From Rosettibacter firmus (GTDB lineage Bacteria > Bacteroidota > Ignavibacteria > Ignavibacteriales > Melioribacteraceae): 64,000 nucleotides of DNA. The notes under the pieces were generated by a model, which was given only the letters and a program-made list of their open reading frames with translations, was not told where the DNA came from and ran no database searches. The translations under genes were made by a program, and so were the position numbers. The stretch is from positions 248,001 through 312,000 of the forward strand of contig NZ_JAYKGJ010000003.1 of assembly GCF_036860695.1 (NCBI RefSeq), written 5' to 3'. Shown piece by piece: positions 36,760 through 47,349 of the stretch (positions are counted from its first letter, which is position 1; each line of letters starts with the position of its first letter).

Positions 36760-38064
36760 ATGAACAACAAAGTATACATTGAAACATACGGTTGCCAGAT
36801 GAATTTAGCTGATTCAGAATTGGTAATGGGCATATTAAAAAGAAAAGGCTATGAAATCACAAAAGAACTCGATTCAGCCAATGTAATTCTTTTAAATACA
36901 TGCAGTGTAAGAGAAAATGCAGAAGAAAAAATTTTTCATCGTTTAGATCATCTAAAAAGTATTAAAAGAGGGAAGCCTTCTACAGTTATTGGTATATTGG
37001 GCTGTATGGCAGAACGACTTCGCAAAAATTTGATAGAAGAAAAGAAAATTGTTGATGTTGTAGTTGGACCTGATGAATATAGAAGATTACCAGAATATCT
37101 TGATATGGCTTTTGGAGGTGAAAAAGGAATAGGTGTAAAACTTTCGAGAACTGAAACATACGAAGACATAGAGCCTTATCGAGAAGAAGGAATTAGTGCA
37201 TGGATTGCAGTAATGAGAGGTTGTGACAAATTCTGTTCATTTTGTGTTGTACCATTTACTCGAGGCCGCGAAAGAAGTCGTTCGCTCCATTCAATAGTTG
37301 AAGAAATCAAAAAACTTTCTGATCGTGGATTTAAAGAGGTTACTTTATTAGGACAAAATGTTAATTCTTACAGAGATGATGGTCATGATTTTGCTGATTT
37401 ACTTGCAGCTGCAGCCAGGGTCGATAAAAATATGAGAATTAGATTTACTACATCACATCCACAGGATTTATCTGATAAACTTTTATATACAATTGCCGAA
37501 CATGATAATATTTGTAACTATATACATCTTCCTGTACAATCTGGTTCAAACAGAATTTTAGAATTAATGAATCGTTCTTACACTATTGAACATTATCTTA
37601 ATTTGATTGAAAAAGCTCGTAAGATTATTCCAGGATTAAGTTTATCTACAGATATAATTGCTGGTTTCCCAACTGAAACAGAAGAAGATCATCAGATGAC
37701 ACTTAATGTAATGAAAGAAATTCGCTACGATGGAGCATTTATGTTTAAATATTCTCCAAGAGAAGGAACAAAAGCATATAATATGGTAGACGATGTTCCC
37801 GAAGAAATTAAATTGAGAAGATTGAATGAAATTATTGAATTACAACAGGAAATTTCTTTTGAAATTAATCAGCAATTAATTAACAAAGAAGAAATTATAT
37901 TAGTTGAAGGATTGAGTAAAAAATCAGATCAATTTTATTCTGGCAGAACCGATACAAACAAAGTTGTTATCATCCCTCGATATGATAGCATAAAAATTGG
38001 TGACTATGTTAAAGTAAAAATCACTCGCGTTACTTCTGCAACTTTATTTGGTGAAGTAGTTTAA
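36760..38064 (+). CDS. miaB: tRNA-2-methylthio-N6-dimethylallyladenosine synthase
   Basis: Radical SAM methylthiotransferase acting on A37 of tRNAs. The 434-residue protein has the N-terminal MTTase domain with ETYGCQMNLADSE, LNTCSVRENAEEK and GCMAER supplying the auxiliary cluster cysteines, the radical-SAM motif MRGCDKFCSFCVVPFTRG (CX3CX2C), and a C-terminal TRAM domain (~370-434, KKSDQFYSGRTDTNKVV). Order and spacing are typical of MiaB. Confidence 0.96.
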   Translation: MNNKVYIETYGCQMNLADSELVMGILKRKGYEITKELDSANVILLNTCSVRENAEEKIFHRLDHLKSIKRGKPSTVIGILGCMAERLRKNLIEEKKIVDVVVGPDEYRRLPEYLDMAFGGEKGIGVKLSRTETYEDIEPYREEGISAWIAVMRGCDKFCSFCVVPFTRGRERSRSLHSIVEEIKKLSDRGFKEVTLLGQNVNSYRDDGHDFADLLAAAARVDKNMRIRFTTSHPQDLSDKLLYTIAEHDNICNYIHLPVQSGSNRILELMNRSYTIEHYLNLIEKARKIIPGLSLSTDIIAGFPTETEEDHQMTLNVMKEIRYDGAFMFKYSPREGTKAYNMVDDVPEEIKLRRLNEIIELQQEISFEINQQLINKEEIILVEGLSKKSDQFYSGRTDTNKVVIIPRYDSIKIGDYVKVKITRVTSATLFGEVV

Positions 38065-38239
38065 ATTTCCCAATCTCAGCACATTATACAATAGAACCAT
38101 TATTTATTTACTACATTTTCTTATCAAAAAACTTCAAATTGCTTTATCTTTGTTATCAAATTATTTTATTTTTTTAAACATATGCGCATTTAAGGATTCT
38201 ATTATTTTTAATAAATGACAAACTAAATACGGATTTAAA

Positions 38240-38746
38240 ATGCTTCACAAAATTATTGGTAAACAACACAATTCAAAATTGTGTTTTGTATGTGGTTTAA
38301 AAAACAAATTTGGAATTAAGGCTCATTTCTACATTACAGAGAACAAGGAATTAATTGCAATTTTCAAACCACTTGAAGAACATCAAAGTTATCCCGGAAG
38401 ATTACATGGTGGAATAGCATCTGCAATTTTAGATGAAACAATCGGTAGAGCAATTTTAAATCATCATCAAGAAGAAATTTGGGGCGTCACAATTGAGTTG
38501 AATGTAAAATTCAAAAAGCCAATACCATTAAATGAAGAATTAAAAGTAGTAGGAAGAATTACATCTGAGAATAATCGTCTTTTTGAAGGAAGTGGTGAAA
38601 TTATTCTGGCTAATGGAGATATTGCTGTAACAGCAACCGGTAAATACTTAAAAGTACCATTAGAAAAAATTACAGAATTCGACAAAGAAGAAAATGAATG
38701 GAAAATTGTTAAGCTGGAGAATGATCCAGAAGAAATTGAAATATAA
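38240..38746 (+). CDS. Hotdog-fold (PaaI-like) thioesterase
   Basis: A 168-residue single hotdog domain. HGGIASAILDETIGRA is the thioesterase helix motif and TIELNVKFKKPIPLNEEL the matching strands. The N-terminal CFVCGLKNKFGI, with two cysteines, is a hallmark of one PaaI-like subgroup. Substrate, presumably an acyl-CoA, is unknown. Its stop codon ends one base before the stop of the convergent MFS gene. Confidence 0.85.
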   Translation: MLHKIIGKQHNSKLCFVCGLKNKFGIKAHFYITENKELIAIFKPLEEHQSYPGRLHGGIASAILDETIGRAILNHHQEEIWGVTIELNVKFKKPIPLNEELKVVGRITSENNRLFEGSGEIILANGDIAVTATGKYLKVPLEKITEFDKEENEWKIVKLENDPEEIEI

Positions 38747-40012
38747 TTATTCAATATCGATTAATTTAGGATAATTATATAAAACAATTCCCGATAATAT
38801 TAACAAAATTACTCCATTAATCATTACTGCTAAATGAGCACCAAAATGTTCTGCAAGTGTACCAATTAATAATGAACCTATTGGCATTAAAGCAAAAAAA
38901 CTAAAACTATAAATACCCATAATTCTTCCTCTAAACTCTTCTGTTACTAATGTCTGAGTTAGTCCATTTGATAAATTATTAATTGCAAGAATAGCAGCTC
39001 CAATAAGTATCAATAAAGTAGATGATATTACAAAGGTTCTATTAAAAGAAAATAGTATCATTAAGATTGGAAGTGAAATCATACTAAAGCTCAGAACTTT
39101 TCCTCTGATTAAATATTTACTTGTAGAAGCAATCATTAAAGCACAGAGTACAGCTCCAATACCTCTTGCAGTTTGTAAGAATCCATTAGTTGCTGCATTA
39201 CCATGTAATATTTTTACTGCCCAGTCAGGGAATATAGTTACAATACTAATTCCAAACATGCTTGTAAAAGCTACAATTAACATAATTAACAATAATAATT
39301 TTTGTGTCCTCAAATATTTAATGCCATCTAAAAATTCCTTTGGTGCAGATTTATTTTCCAATTTTTTATTTATTGCATTTAATTTCATACGTAAAAGATT
39401 ATAAATAACTGCAATAAATGAAATTCCATTTATAGTAAAACACCAGGCAGGACCCAAAATTGCATAAACAATTCCTGCGACAGCTGGACCAATTGCAGCT
39501 GCAGTATGAAACATAGTTGAGTTCAAAGCAATAGCATTTATTAATGCATCTTTTTCAACCAGTTCATTAACAAATGCCTGACGTGCAGGAGCATCAAAAG
39601 CATTTATAACACCAAGTAAAAAAGCTAAAAGAATTATATGCCATGGTTGAATTAGTTTTGAAAAAGTTAGAAATGCAAGTATAAATGCAAATATCATCAT
39701 TAATATTTGAGTTACAATAATAATATTTTTTCTCGGGAATCTATCTGCAATTACTCCACCATAAAGCATAAATAACCAGGTAGGAATTCCACTTGCAAAA
39801 CCAACATATCCAAGAAATGCAGGTGAATGTGTCAATTCATAAATAAAAAATGCCTGTGCAGTTGTTTGCATCCAAGAACCAAAGAGAGAAACAATTTGTC
39901 CCTGAAACCATAATTTATAATTCGGATATTTTAAGGCTGCAAAAGTATTCTTAATTGTAAATTTAGGTTTTAAATCGAATGTTTCTGAATTCTCTTTCTT
40001 AAATAAATTCAT
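38747..40012 (-). CDS. Major facilitator superfamily transporter (MFS_3, EntS-like)
   Basis: A 421-residue inner-membrane transporter with about 12 helices. FAALKYPNYKLWFQGQIVSLFGSWMQ-type N-terminus, GGVIADRFPRKN between helices 2 and 3, and EFRGRIMGIYSF near the C-terminal half are typical of the MFS_3 (enterobactin exporter-like) group. Cargo is not predictable; siderophore genes are absent here. It is convergent with the thioesterase with no gap. Confidence 0.9.
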   Translation of the reverse strand: MNLFKKENSETFDLKPKFTIKNTFAALKYPNYKLWFQGQIVSLFGSWMQTTAQAFFIYELTHSPAFLGYVGFASGIPTWLFMLYGGVIADRFPRKNIIIVTQILMMIFAFILAFLTFSKLIQPWHIILLAFLLGVINAFDAPARQAFVNELVEKDALINAIALNSTMFHTAAAIGPAVAGIVYAILGPAWCFTINGISFIAVIYNLLRMKLNAINKKLENKSAPKEFLDGIKYLRTQKLLLLIMLIVAFTSMFGISIVTIFPDWAVKILHGNAATNGFLQTARGIGAVLCALMIASTSKYLIRGKVLSFSMISLPILMILFSFNRTFVISSTLLILIGAAILAINNLSNGLTQTLVTEEFRGRIMGIYSFSFFALMPIGSLLIGTLAEHFGAHLAVMINGVILLILSGIVLYNYPKLIDIE

Positions 40013-40086
40013 TTTAATAATAAAACAGAAATTATATCATTCTCAAATAAAATTATTAAAGCCAGTAATTTGAAATAAGCATTGTT

Positions 40087-41073
40087 TTATTTTTTCTTAT
40101 TATCAAGATATTTAGCCACATCTTTTGCGAAATATGTTAAAATCATATCTGCTCCTGCACGTTTAATTGCAGTAAGAGATTCAATCATAACTCTTTCTTC
40201 GTCAATCCATCCTAATTTTGATGCAGCTTTTATCATCGAATATTCACCACTTACCTGATATGCTGCTGTTGGCATTCCAAATTTTTCTTTAACACGCCAG
40301 ATTATATCAAGATAAGCACCTGCAGGTTTAACCATTATAATATCTGCACCTTCTTCTATATCAGATTCTGCTTCTCTTAAAGCTTCGAGTGCATTTGCAA
40401 TATCCATTTGATGAGAGCGTCTATCTCCAAAAGCTGGAGCTGATTCTGCTGCATCTCTAAATGGCCCATAGAATCCAGATGCATACTTAACAGCATAACT
40501 GAGAATCGGTATTTCAATAAATCCATTTTCATCAAGTATCTTTCTTATTGCTAAAACTCTTCCATCCATCATATCAGATGGAGCAACTATATCTGCTCCT
40601 GCCTGTACATGTGTTAATGCTTCTTTAGCAAGTAATTCTACAGTCTTATCATTTAATATTTTTTCTCCATCTAAAATACCACAATGACCATGAGATGTAT
40701 ATTCACACATACATACATCTGTTATAACTAATAAATTCGATGTGTTCTTTTTAATTTCTCTTACTGCACGTTGAACTATTCCTTCAGGATTATAAGCTTC
40801 TGAACCCATTTCATCTTTATGTTCAGGAATTCCAAATAAAATAATAGCAGGAATTCCAAGTTGTTCAACTTCTTTACATTCTTCAACAAGCACATCTATT
40901 GACATCTGATAAACACCTGGCATAGATCGAACTTCTTTTTTCACATTTGTTCCAGGTACAACGAATAGCGGATAAATTAAATCATTCTTACTAATTTGTG
41001 TCTCGCGTACCATATCGCGGACTACTGGATTATATCTTAATCTTCTTAATCTTTTAATTGGAAAGGTTGCCAT
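40087..41073 (-). CDS. hemB: Porphobilinogen synthase (delta-aminolevulinate dehydratase)
   Basis: Condenses two 5-aminolevulinates into porphobilinogen. It has the zinc-binding [11 protein letters not shown], the two active-site lysines in [18 protein letters not shown] and [12 protein letters not shown], and [11 protein letters not shown]. The three zinc cysteines mark the zinc-dependent type. ATG at 41073 gives the usual start; a GTG four codons earlier is also in frame. It sits apart from the main hem operon but on the same strand. Confidence 0.97.
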   Translation of the reverse strand: MATFPIKRLRRLRYNPVVRDMVRETQISKNDLIYPLFVVPGTNVKKEVRSMPGVYQMSIDVLVEECKEVEQLGIPAIILFGIPEHKDEMGSEAYNPEGIVQRAVREIKKNTSNLLVITDVCMCEYTSHGHCGILDGEKILNDKTVELLAKEALTHVQAGADIVAPSDMMDGRVLAIRKILDENGFIEIPILSYAVKYASGFYGPFRDAAESAPAFGDRRSHQMDIANALEALREAESDIEEGADIIMVKPAGAYLDIIWRVKEKFGMPTAAYQVSGEYSMIKAASKLGWIDEERVMIESLTAIKRAGADMILTYFAKDVAKYLDNKKK

Positions 41074-41195
41074 TTTTATTCTCACTTTTTTAAAATTATT
41101 TAATATTCAGAAAGTTATTCATTAATTTACTTACAAATATATTAACAAATACAGCATTAATTAAAATACAGGATCAGCTTTATACAAAAACATTG

Positions 41196-41951
41196 TCATA
41201 TAAATAAATTTATTTTCGATTTATCAAGTAACTGGGAAGATTCTTTATCTAATAACCAGATTAATTTTCCTGAATCTGGTTGAACATAACTGGCAGGATA
41301 TTTTTCAGAAATGCTGTTTTCATTTACAATTTCATAAACTTTTTCTGATTTATTTTTTCCTGTTACAAGAAAAATTACCTTAGCAGCATTATTAATAACT
41401 TTTCCAGTAAGAGTTATTCTTTTCTGTTTTGTTTGTGGATGAATAGAAGTAACACAAAATTGATCTGAAAAGAAAAGTTCTAATTGTTCAGGAAAAATAG
41501 ATGCTGTATGTCCATCTTCTCCCAATCCAAGCATAATCAAATCGAATGATGGGACTCCATTAATAATTTTTAATTCATCTAAAAGTAATTTCGAATATCG
41601 AGGAGCTTCTACTTCAGGAATCTCTTCTCCTTTCATTCTAAATATGTTTTCTTCTGGAATATTCACATACTTCAATAAATTATTATAAGCCATGTTATAA
41701 TTACTCTGTTCATCTTCTGGATTTACACATCTTTCATCACTCCAGAATATTTTTATTTTACTCCAATCAATTTCATCTTTATAATCTTTAGAAATAGACA
41801 AAAATAAATTTTTAGGCGTTGCACCACCTGAAAGTGCAATTGTAAAATAATCATCTTTTCTAACATCATTAATTTCTCTTTTCAAATATTCAATAGAGTA
41901 TTTAGCTAAGGAATCTATGTTATCAAATACTATTATTTTATCATTTCTCAT
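41196..41951 (-). CDS. pgl: 6-Phosphogluconolactonase
   Basis: Hydrolyses 6-phosphogluconolactone, second step of the oxidative pentose phosphate pathway. The 251-residue protein (DevB/SOL type) shows ALSGGATPKNLF, FWSDERCVNPEDEQSNY and LGLGEDGHTASIFP. Its ATG overlaps the last codon of zwf (ATGA, four bases), so the two are translationally coupled. Confidence 0.95.
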   Translation of the reverse strand: MRNDKIIVFDNIDSLAKYSIEYLKREINDVRKDDYFTIALSGGATPKNLFLSISKDYKDEIDWSKIKIFWSDERCVNPEDEQSNYNMAYNNLLKYVNIPEENIFRMKGEEIPEVEAPRYSKLLLDELKIINGVPSFDLIMLGLGEDGHTASIFPEQLELFFSDQFCVTSIHPQTKQKRITLTGKVINNAAKVIFLVTGKNKSEKVYEIVNENSISEKYPASYVQPDSGKLIWLLDKESSQLLDKSKINLFI

Positions 41952-43462
41952 AATTCACAATAAGTATTATTATTAGAAAGATTACGACAAGGATAATGCC
42001 ATGAAATATTTTTTTCGTCGAATAATTTATTTGCTTCCAGTGGTCCCCATGTACCAGCAGGATATCCATATAATGGTATGGAGTGATTATTTTTCCATGC
42101 ATCAATTACTGGTGTAAGAAATTTCCATGCTGCAATTACTTCTTCTGTTCTTGCAAAGAGTGTATTATCTCCCTTAATTGTATCATATAGAAGTCTTTCA
42201 TATGCTTCTGGTAATCTTTGTGAAGCAAGCTCAGCGTATTTGAAATCAAGATCTATATTCTGTACATCAAAACCCTGTCCAGGAGTTTTAATTCCTATTT
42301 CAAGTAACATTCCTTCATCTGGTTGAATTCTAATAATTAATTTATTACAAGCTTCATAAATATTATTTCTTGAAAAAAGAAAATGAGGAGTTGGTTTAAA
42401 GTGAATTACAACCTCAGTCACCTGAACTGGAAGTCGTTTTCCTGTTCTGATATAAAATGGGACACCACCCCATCTCCAGTTATCAATAAAAAATTTAATA
42501 GCAGCATAAGTTTCTGTCCGCGATTCTGGATTAATATGATTTTCTTCTCTATAACCTTTAATATATTCATTGTTTATTGTAGATGAAGTATATTGCCCTC
42601 TTACAGCAATAGAAGAAACTTCTTCAATTTTAATCGGTCGAAGTGATTGAAAAACTTTTAAGATTTCATTACGAATTGAAAGAGGTTCAAGTGATGAAGG
42701 TGGTTCCATTGCAACTAATCCAACAACCTGCAATAGATGATTCTGAATCATATCTCGCAAAGCACCAATATTATCATAATATCCACCACGGTTTTCAACA
42801 CCAATATTTTCTGCTGCAGTAATTTCAATGTGATGAATATAATTTCTATTCCAGAGAGGTTCGAAAATACCATTGGAAAACCGTGTAACCAATAAGTTTT
42901 GAACAGTCTCTTTTCCAAGGTAATGGTCAATACGAAAGATTTGTTCTTCTTTCCAGTGTTTTAATAATATTTCTTTTAATTGTAATGCAGAATCAAGATC
43001 ATATCCAAAAGGTTTCTCAACAATTATTCTTTTCCATCCATTATCTTCTCTATTTAATCCCACAAGAGCTAAGTTTTCAGGAATTTTATAATATAAATCA
43101 GGTGGTGTAGATAAATAAAATATTGTATTTCCATTTATATTACTTCGAGTTCTTAATTCTTCGAGTCGTTGATTTAAATAGTTATATGAGTTTAGATCAT
43201 CATATTGAATTTGTTCATAGAGTAGATGATCAGCAAATTCTTTTAGGCGAGAAAAATCACCAGATTTATAATATTTTTTTATAGACTCAATCATTAATTC
43301 TCTAAAACTTGCACTTGAAATCTCTGTACGGGCAGCCCCCACAATTAAAAATTTTTCTGGAAGCATTTTATTAAGATAAAGTGAATAAAGTGCTGGAATT
43401 AACTTTCTTTTTGTAAGATCTCCAGAAGCTCCAAAAATTACATGTATATGATTGTTATCCAT
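41948..43462 (-). CDS. zwf: Glucose-6-phosphate 1-dehydrogenase
   Basis: NADP-dependent oxidation of glucose 6-phosphate. The 504-residue protein has the coenzyme site FGASGDLTKRKLIPALYSL, the catalytic RIDHYLGKE, and IEITAAENIGVENRGGYYD. Full length. Coupled to pgl; no gnd or edd gene is in the window, so the downstream route is undetermined. It may supply NADPH. Confidence 0.96.
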   Translation of the reverse strand: MDNNHIHVIFGASGDLTKRKLIPALYSLYLNKMLPEKFLIVGAARTEISSASFRELMIESIKKYYKSGDFSRLKEFADHLLYEQIQYDDLNSYNYLNQRLEELRTRSNINGNTIFYLSTPPDLYYKIPENLALVGLNREDNGWKRIIVEKPFGYDLDSALQLKEILLKHWKEEQIFRIDHYLGKETVQNLLVTRFSNGIFEPLWNRNYIHHIEITAAENIGVENRGGYYDNIGALRDMIQNHLLQVVGLVAMEPPSSLEPLSIRNEILKVFQSLRPIKIEEVSSIAVRGQYTSSTINNEYIKGYREENHINPESRTETYAAIKFFIDNWRWGGVPFYIRTGKRLPVQVTEVVIHFKPTPHFLFSRNNIYEACNKLIIRIQPDEGMLLEIGIKTPGQGFDVQNIDLDFKYAELASQRLPEAYERLLYDTIKGDNTLFARTEEVIAAWKFLTPVIDAWKNNHSIPLYGYPAGTWGPLEANKLFDEKNISWHYPCRNLSNNNTYCEL

Positions 43463-43557
43463 AATTTCATTAATTATTTATTAAATACAAATTTGATGCT
43501 GGAAATTTCTGAAGGTATCAGAATTAGTTAAGAAAATTATACGAAATAAAAATCAAA

Positions 43558-44922
43558 TTAATTATCAATGTTCTGAGTTCTTATTTCAGAATTTTTTACA
43601 CAATCTCCAACAGAAATTCCACCCCTGTAATTGCCACTTAAAAATATACCTGGATTATTGCTTTCAAATTTTTCAAAATAAAGTTCATGTTCAATATAAC
43701 CGAGATTATATTGTGGGATTGCTTTTTCCCAGAATTTATCTTTTAGAATGAGAGGATCACTTTTTATCTTCATAATTTCTTTGAATTCTTTAAGAACTAT
43801 ATCTATAAGTTTTTCTTTCTCAATATCAAATAAATGTGGTGAACGTGCACCACCAATAAATAAAGTAAATGCAGCTTTATCTTCATCACATCGATTTGGA
43901 AAGATTGCAGAACTCCAGATTGCACCAAGAAAATGTTTTTGTTCTTTCGAGGGAATTAAAAATCCAAAACCATCTAAAGGTGTTTGGACACTTTCTTTTT
44001 TAAATCCAAGATATAAAACCATTACAGGTGGATAATAAATTTCATTCAAATGATTTGACAGTTCAGAATCTAATTCATCAAAGATCTTTGATGCCACATA
44101 AGCAGGAACTGTGGAGAAAACTATATCAGAATATATCTTATTTAATTGCCCACTTTTTTCATAAGTTATTTCCCATTTATCATCAACTTTTTTTACTTTT
44201 TTAACAATGCATTCATATAAAATATTTTGTTCTAATTTTTTAGCAATTGCTTGTGGAAAAGATTGCATCCCATTTATAAATGAAAACATCTTTGCACTTT
44301 GTTTTGATTGTTCAGCTCTTTGCTTTCTTTCTTTTGCACCTTTTATCATTCCTTTAATCAAACCACCATAGACTTCTTCCAGTCGATATAATTTGGGAAA
44401 AGCAGATTTAACACTTAACTTTTCAGGATCACCAGCAAATACACCACTAACAAATGGATCGATTGCATAATCAAGAAATTCACCGCCCAATCTTCTTCTT
44501 ACAAATTCAGCAACACTTTGATAATATCCATCTACGGATTTCCCAACAAATGGTTCTGCAAGTAATCTTAGTTTGGCTTTTGTAGAAAATAATTTTGTCT
44601 TAATAAAAAGGAGAGGATTCATCGGTAGAGCATGAAGTTCATTATTTTTTAAGATGTATCTATTTTTTGATGATTCATTTGCATAAACAAATTCATCTAC
44701 CAATCCTACTTCTTCAACAATTTGACGAATTAAAGGTGTTGTTTCAAGTCCACTATTTGGACCATAATCGATCAAAAAATTATCAATAATTTCAGTTTGC
44801 ATAGAGCCACCAGATTTGCTGGCAGCTTCCAGTATTTTTATATCAAAACCTTTTTTAAAGAGCCAATAAGCAGAAGTAAGACCCGATATCCCTGCACCAA
44901 GAATTACAATTTTCTTACTCAT
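43558..44922 (-). CDS. hemY: Protoporphyrinogen oxidase (HemY/HemG type, FAD)
   Basis: Oxidises protoporphyrinogen IX (or coproporphyrinogen III) to the porphyrin. The 454-residue protein opens with VILGAGISGLTSAYWLFKKG, the FAD dinucleotide fold, with EAASKSGGSMQTE, and ends with a C-terminal FAD contact GNYRGGISVGDCV. With HemN, HemE and classical HemH present, the protoporphyrin-dependent route is the more likely. It follows the M3 peptidase gene by 30 bp and is probably cotranscribed. Confidence 0.92.
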   Translation of the reverse strand: MSKKIVILGAGISGLTSAYWLFKKGFDIKILEAASKSGGSMQTEIIDNFLIDYGPNSGLETTPLIRQIVEEVGLVDEFVYANESSKNRYILKNNELHALPMNPLLFIKTKLFSTKAKLRLLAEPFVGKSVDGYYQSVAEFVRRRLGGEFLDYAIDPFVSGVFAGDPEKLSVKSAFPKLYRLEEVYGGLIKGMIKGAKERKQRAEQSKQSAKMFSFINGMQSFPQAIAKKLEQNILYECIVKKVKKVDDKWEITYEKSGQLNKIYSDIVFSTVPAYVASKIFDELDSELSNHLNEIYYPPVMVLYLGFKKESVQTPLDGFGFLIPSKEQKHFLGAIWSSAIFPNRCDEDKAAFTLFIGGARSPHLFDIEKEKLIDIVLKEFKEIMKIKSDPLILKDKFWEKAIPQYNLGYIEHELYFEKFESNNPGIFLSGNYRGGISVGDCVKNSEIRTQNIDN

Positions 44923-44952
44923 ACAGTTCTCCAGAATAATATTTCATTTTAC

Positions 44953-47049
44953 CTAATTCAAACCTCTTCTTTTTAAAAGAGCATTAACTTTTGGTTCGCG
45001 ACCTCTAAATTTTATGTATAGAACCATTGGATCTTCAGTTCCACCTTTTGATAGAATAAAATTCCTGAATGAATTTGCTGTTTCTGGATCGAACAAATTA
45101 CCTTTTTCTTTAAATGCTTCAAAAGCATCGGCATCGAGAACTGCAGCCCATATATAACTGTAATATCCTGCTGAATAGCCACCAACAATATGAGCAAAAT
45201 TTGTTGTTTGATAACGAGATTCTATTTCTGGAATTTTTCCAATTTTATCAAAACATTCTTTTTCAAATTGAATAACATCTCTTTCTACAGTGTCTGTAAT
45301 TGTGTGCCAGTCCATATCCAAGAAAGATGCTGCAAGATATTCAACAGTTTCAAATCCCTGATTAAACAATTTTGAATTTTCGAGTTTATCAATTAATTCT
45401 TGAGGAATTACTTCTCCAGTTTGATAATGTTTAGCATACATTTTAAGAACTTCTGGTTCTAAAGCCCAATTCTCCATTATTTGTGAAGGAAGCTCAACAA
45501 AATCTCTTGGTACCCATTTAGTACCATGATAAACAGTGTTTGAAAATAAAGAATGAAGAGCATGACCTAATTCGTGAAACAAAGTATTTACTTCATCAAT
45601 GCTCATCAGTGCAGGTTTATCGGATGTAGGTTTTGAAAAATTGCCAACATTATAAACTAATGGCGTAATAAATTTCCCTTTAATATTCGATTGACTTCTA
45701 AAACTGCTTGACCATGCACCACTTCTTTTTCCATCACGTGGAAAATAATCTGCATAAAAAATTCCAATATGTTTTCCATTTTGTTCCTGAACTTCAAAGA
45801 CTTTAACATCGGGATGATAAACTTGAATATCATTTCGTTCAATAAATTTTATTCCATAAAGTTTTGATGCAACTTCAAAAGCTCCTTTCAATACATTTTC
45901 CATTTTGAAATATGGACGTAACATTTCTTCATCAAGTGCATATTTTTCCTGTTTTACTTTTTCTGCATAATACCACCAGTCCCACGGCTGTAATTTAAAA
46001 TTACCTCCTTCTCTATCAATAATTCTTTGCATTTCTTCTACTTCCATTTTAGCTCTTTTAATTGCTGGTTCCCACAATTGATGTAAGAATTTATAAACAT
46101 TTTCAGGATTCTTTGCCATATTTCTTTCAAGAACAAAATCTGCATGTGTTTTATAACCAAGAAGATTTGCTTTTTTAACTCTTAGAGAAATAATTCTTGA
46201 AATTATTTTCTTATTATCAAATTCATTATTGTTATTGCCACGATTAATATATGCTTTAAATAATTTTTCTCTTAATTCTCTTTTAGGTGAATATTGAAGG
46301 AAAGGAATCCAGCTTGGTTTTTGTAATGTAAAAACCCATTTGCCAGGATAACCTTTTTCATTTGCAAGTTCTGCAGCAAATTTAATTACATTTTCGGGCA
46401 AGCCAGCAAGATCTTCTTTTTTATCTATTACTAAAGCAACAGCATTTGTTTCTTTAAGTAAGTTTTCGTTGAATTTGAGTGACAAAACTGATAGTTCTTC
46501 ATTAATTTTTCTTAATTCATCTTTTTCTTGTTTATTTAAATTAGCACCACTTCTTACAAAATCGATATAATAAAATTCAAGTAATCTTTTCTGTTCCTGC
46601 GTTAAATTTAATTTATCTCGTTGATCGTATAATACTTTTATTCTCTGGAATAATTTTTCATTCAAATAAATATCATCACGATGTTTTGAAAGCATTGGTG
46701 TGACTTTTCTTGCAATTGCTTGAAGTTCATCGTTTGTATTTGCCCCCTGTAATCCATAAAAAACACTTGTAACTTTATCAAGTAGTTCACCACTTAATTC
46801 CATTGCTTCGATTGTATTTTCGAATGTTGGTGGTTCAGAATTGTTTGCTATTTTTTGAATTTCTTCCTCTTCAATTTTTATTGCTTCTTCAATAGCAGGT
46901 AAAAAGTGTTCGGTTTTTATTTCATTAAATGGTGGTGTCTGGAATGGTGTATCCCATGTTTTAAAAAATGGATTATTCATAAGTTTACTCTCTTGTGCTT
47001 TTGAGGTTGATAATAAAATTAATAATAAGAATAAAAGTTTTGATTTCAT
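44953..47049 (-). CDS. dcp: M3-family peptidyl-dipeptidase (Dcp-like), exported
   Basis: A 698-residue zinc peptidase with a signal peptide (residues 1-18, LSTSKA). The metal site is HELGHALH (492-499) followed by the third ligand region in ESRYQ/PSQIMENW; other M3 marks are NPFFKTWDTPFQTPPFNEIK and GIFYADYFPRDGKRSGAW. Bacterial Dcp removes C-terminal dipeptides. It lies between hemH and hemY, 30 bp before hemY, which is an odd place for a peptidase. Confidence 0.92.
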   Translation of the reverse strand: MKSKLLFLLLILLSTSKAQESKLMNNPFFKTWDTPFQTPPFNEIKTEHFLPAIEEAIKIEEEEIQKIANNSEPPTFENTIEAMELSGELLDKVTSVFYGLQGANTNDELQAIARKVTPMLSKHRDDIYLNEKLFQRIKVLYDQRDKLNLTQEQKRLLEFYYIDFVRSGANLNKQEKDELRKINEELSVLSLKFNENLLKETNAVALVIDKKEDLAGLPENVIKFAAELANEKGYPGKWVFTLQKPSWIPFLQYSPKRELREKLFKAYINRGNNNNEFDNKKIISRIISLRVKKANLLGYKTHADFVLERNMAKNPENVYKFLHQLWEPAIKRAKMEVEEMQRIIDREGGNFKLQPWDWWYYAEKVKQEKYALDEEMLRPYFKMENVLKGAFEVASKLYGIKFIERNDIQVYHPDVKVFEVQEQNGKHIGIFYADYFPRDGKRSGAWSSSFRSQSNIKGKFITPLVYNVGNFSKPTSDKPALMSIDEVNTLFHELGHALHSLFSNTVYHGTKWVPRDFVELPSQIMENWALEPEVLKMYAKHYQTGEVIPQELIDKLENSKLFNQGFETVEYLAASFLDMDWHTITDTVERDVIQFEKECFDKIGKIPEIESRYQTTNFAHIVGGYSAGYYSYIWAAVLDADAFEAFKEKGNLFDPETANSFRNFILSKGGTEDPMVLYIKFRGREPKVNALLKRRGLN

Positions 47050-47349
47050 TTTTATACCATGATTTTTGTTTTATAAATCGAGTTAATAGTTATTTCTTTC
47101 AATGTATTTTTTTTGTGGACTTATGTTTACGGTAATAATTTTCAATCATGTCTTTTATTCAAGAGAATGCAAGGAATTACTGTTATGTCATTTTAAGAAT
47201 ATTTATAATCAATTTTGAATAACATTTAGTTTTATACTCTTTGTAAAATATTATATAGAATCTTATAAACTCAAAACCACTTAATCCTTTCAATCTCAGC
47301 GTGCTCTGTGGTTAATTTAAATATCTTGCAGAAATATCATTGAATAATT
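47050..47349. other. 300-bp intergenic gap with remnant R1 repeat
   Basis: No gene. At 47295-47315 CTCAGCGTGCTCTGTGGTTA A resembles a decayed R1 right arm. The rest is A+T-rich and shows no other structure I can identify; a promoter for the M3 peptidase and hemY is expected on the minus strand. Confidence 0.4.
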
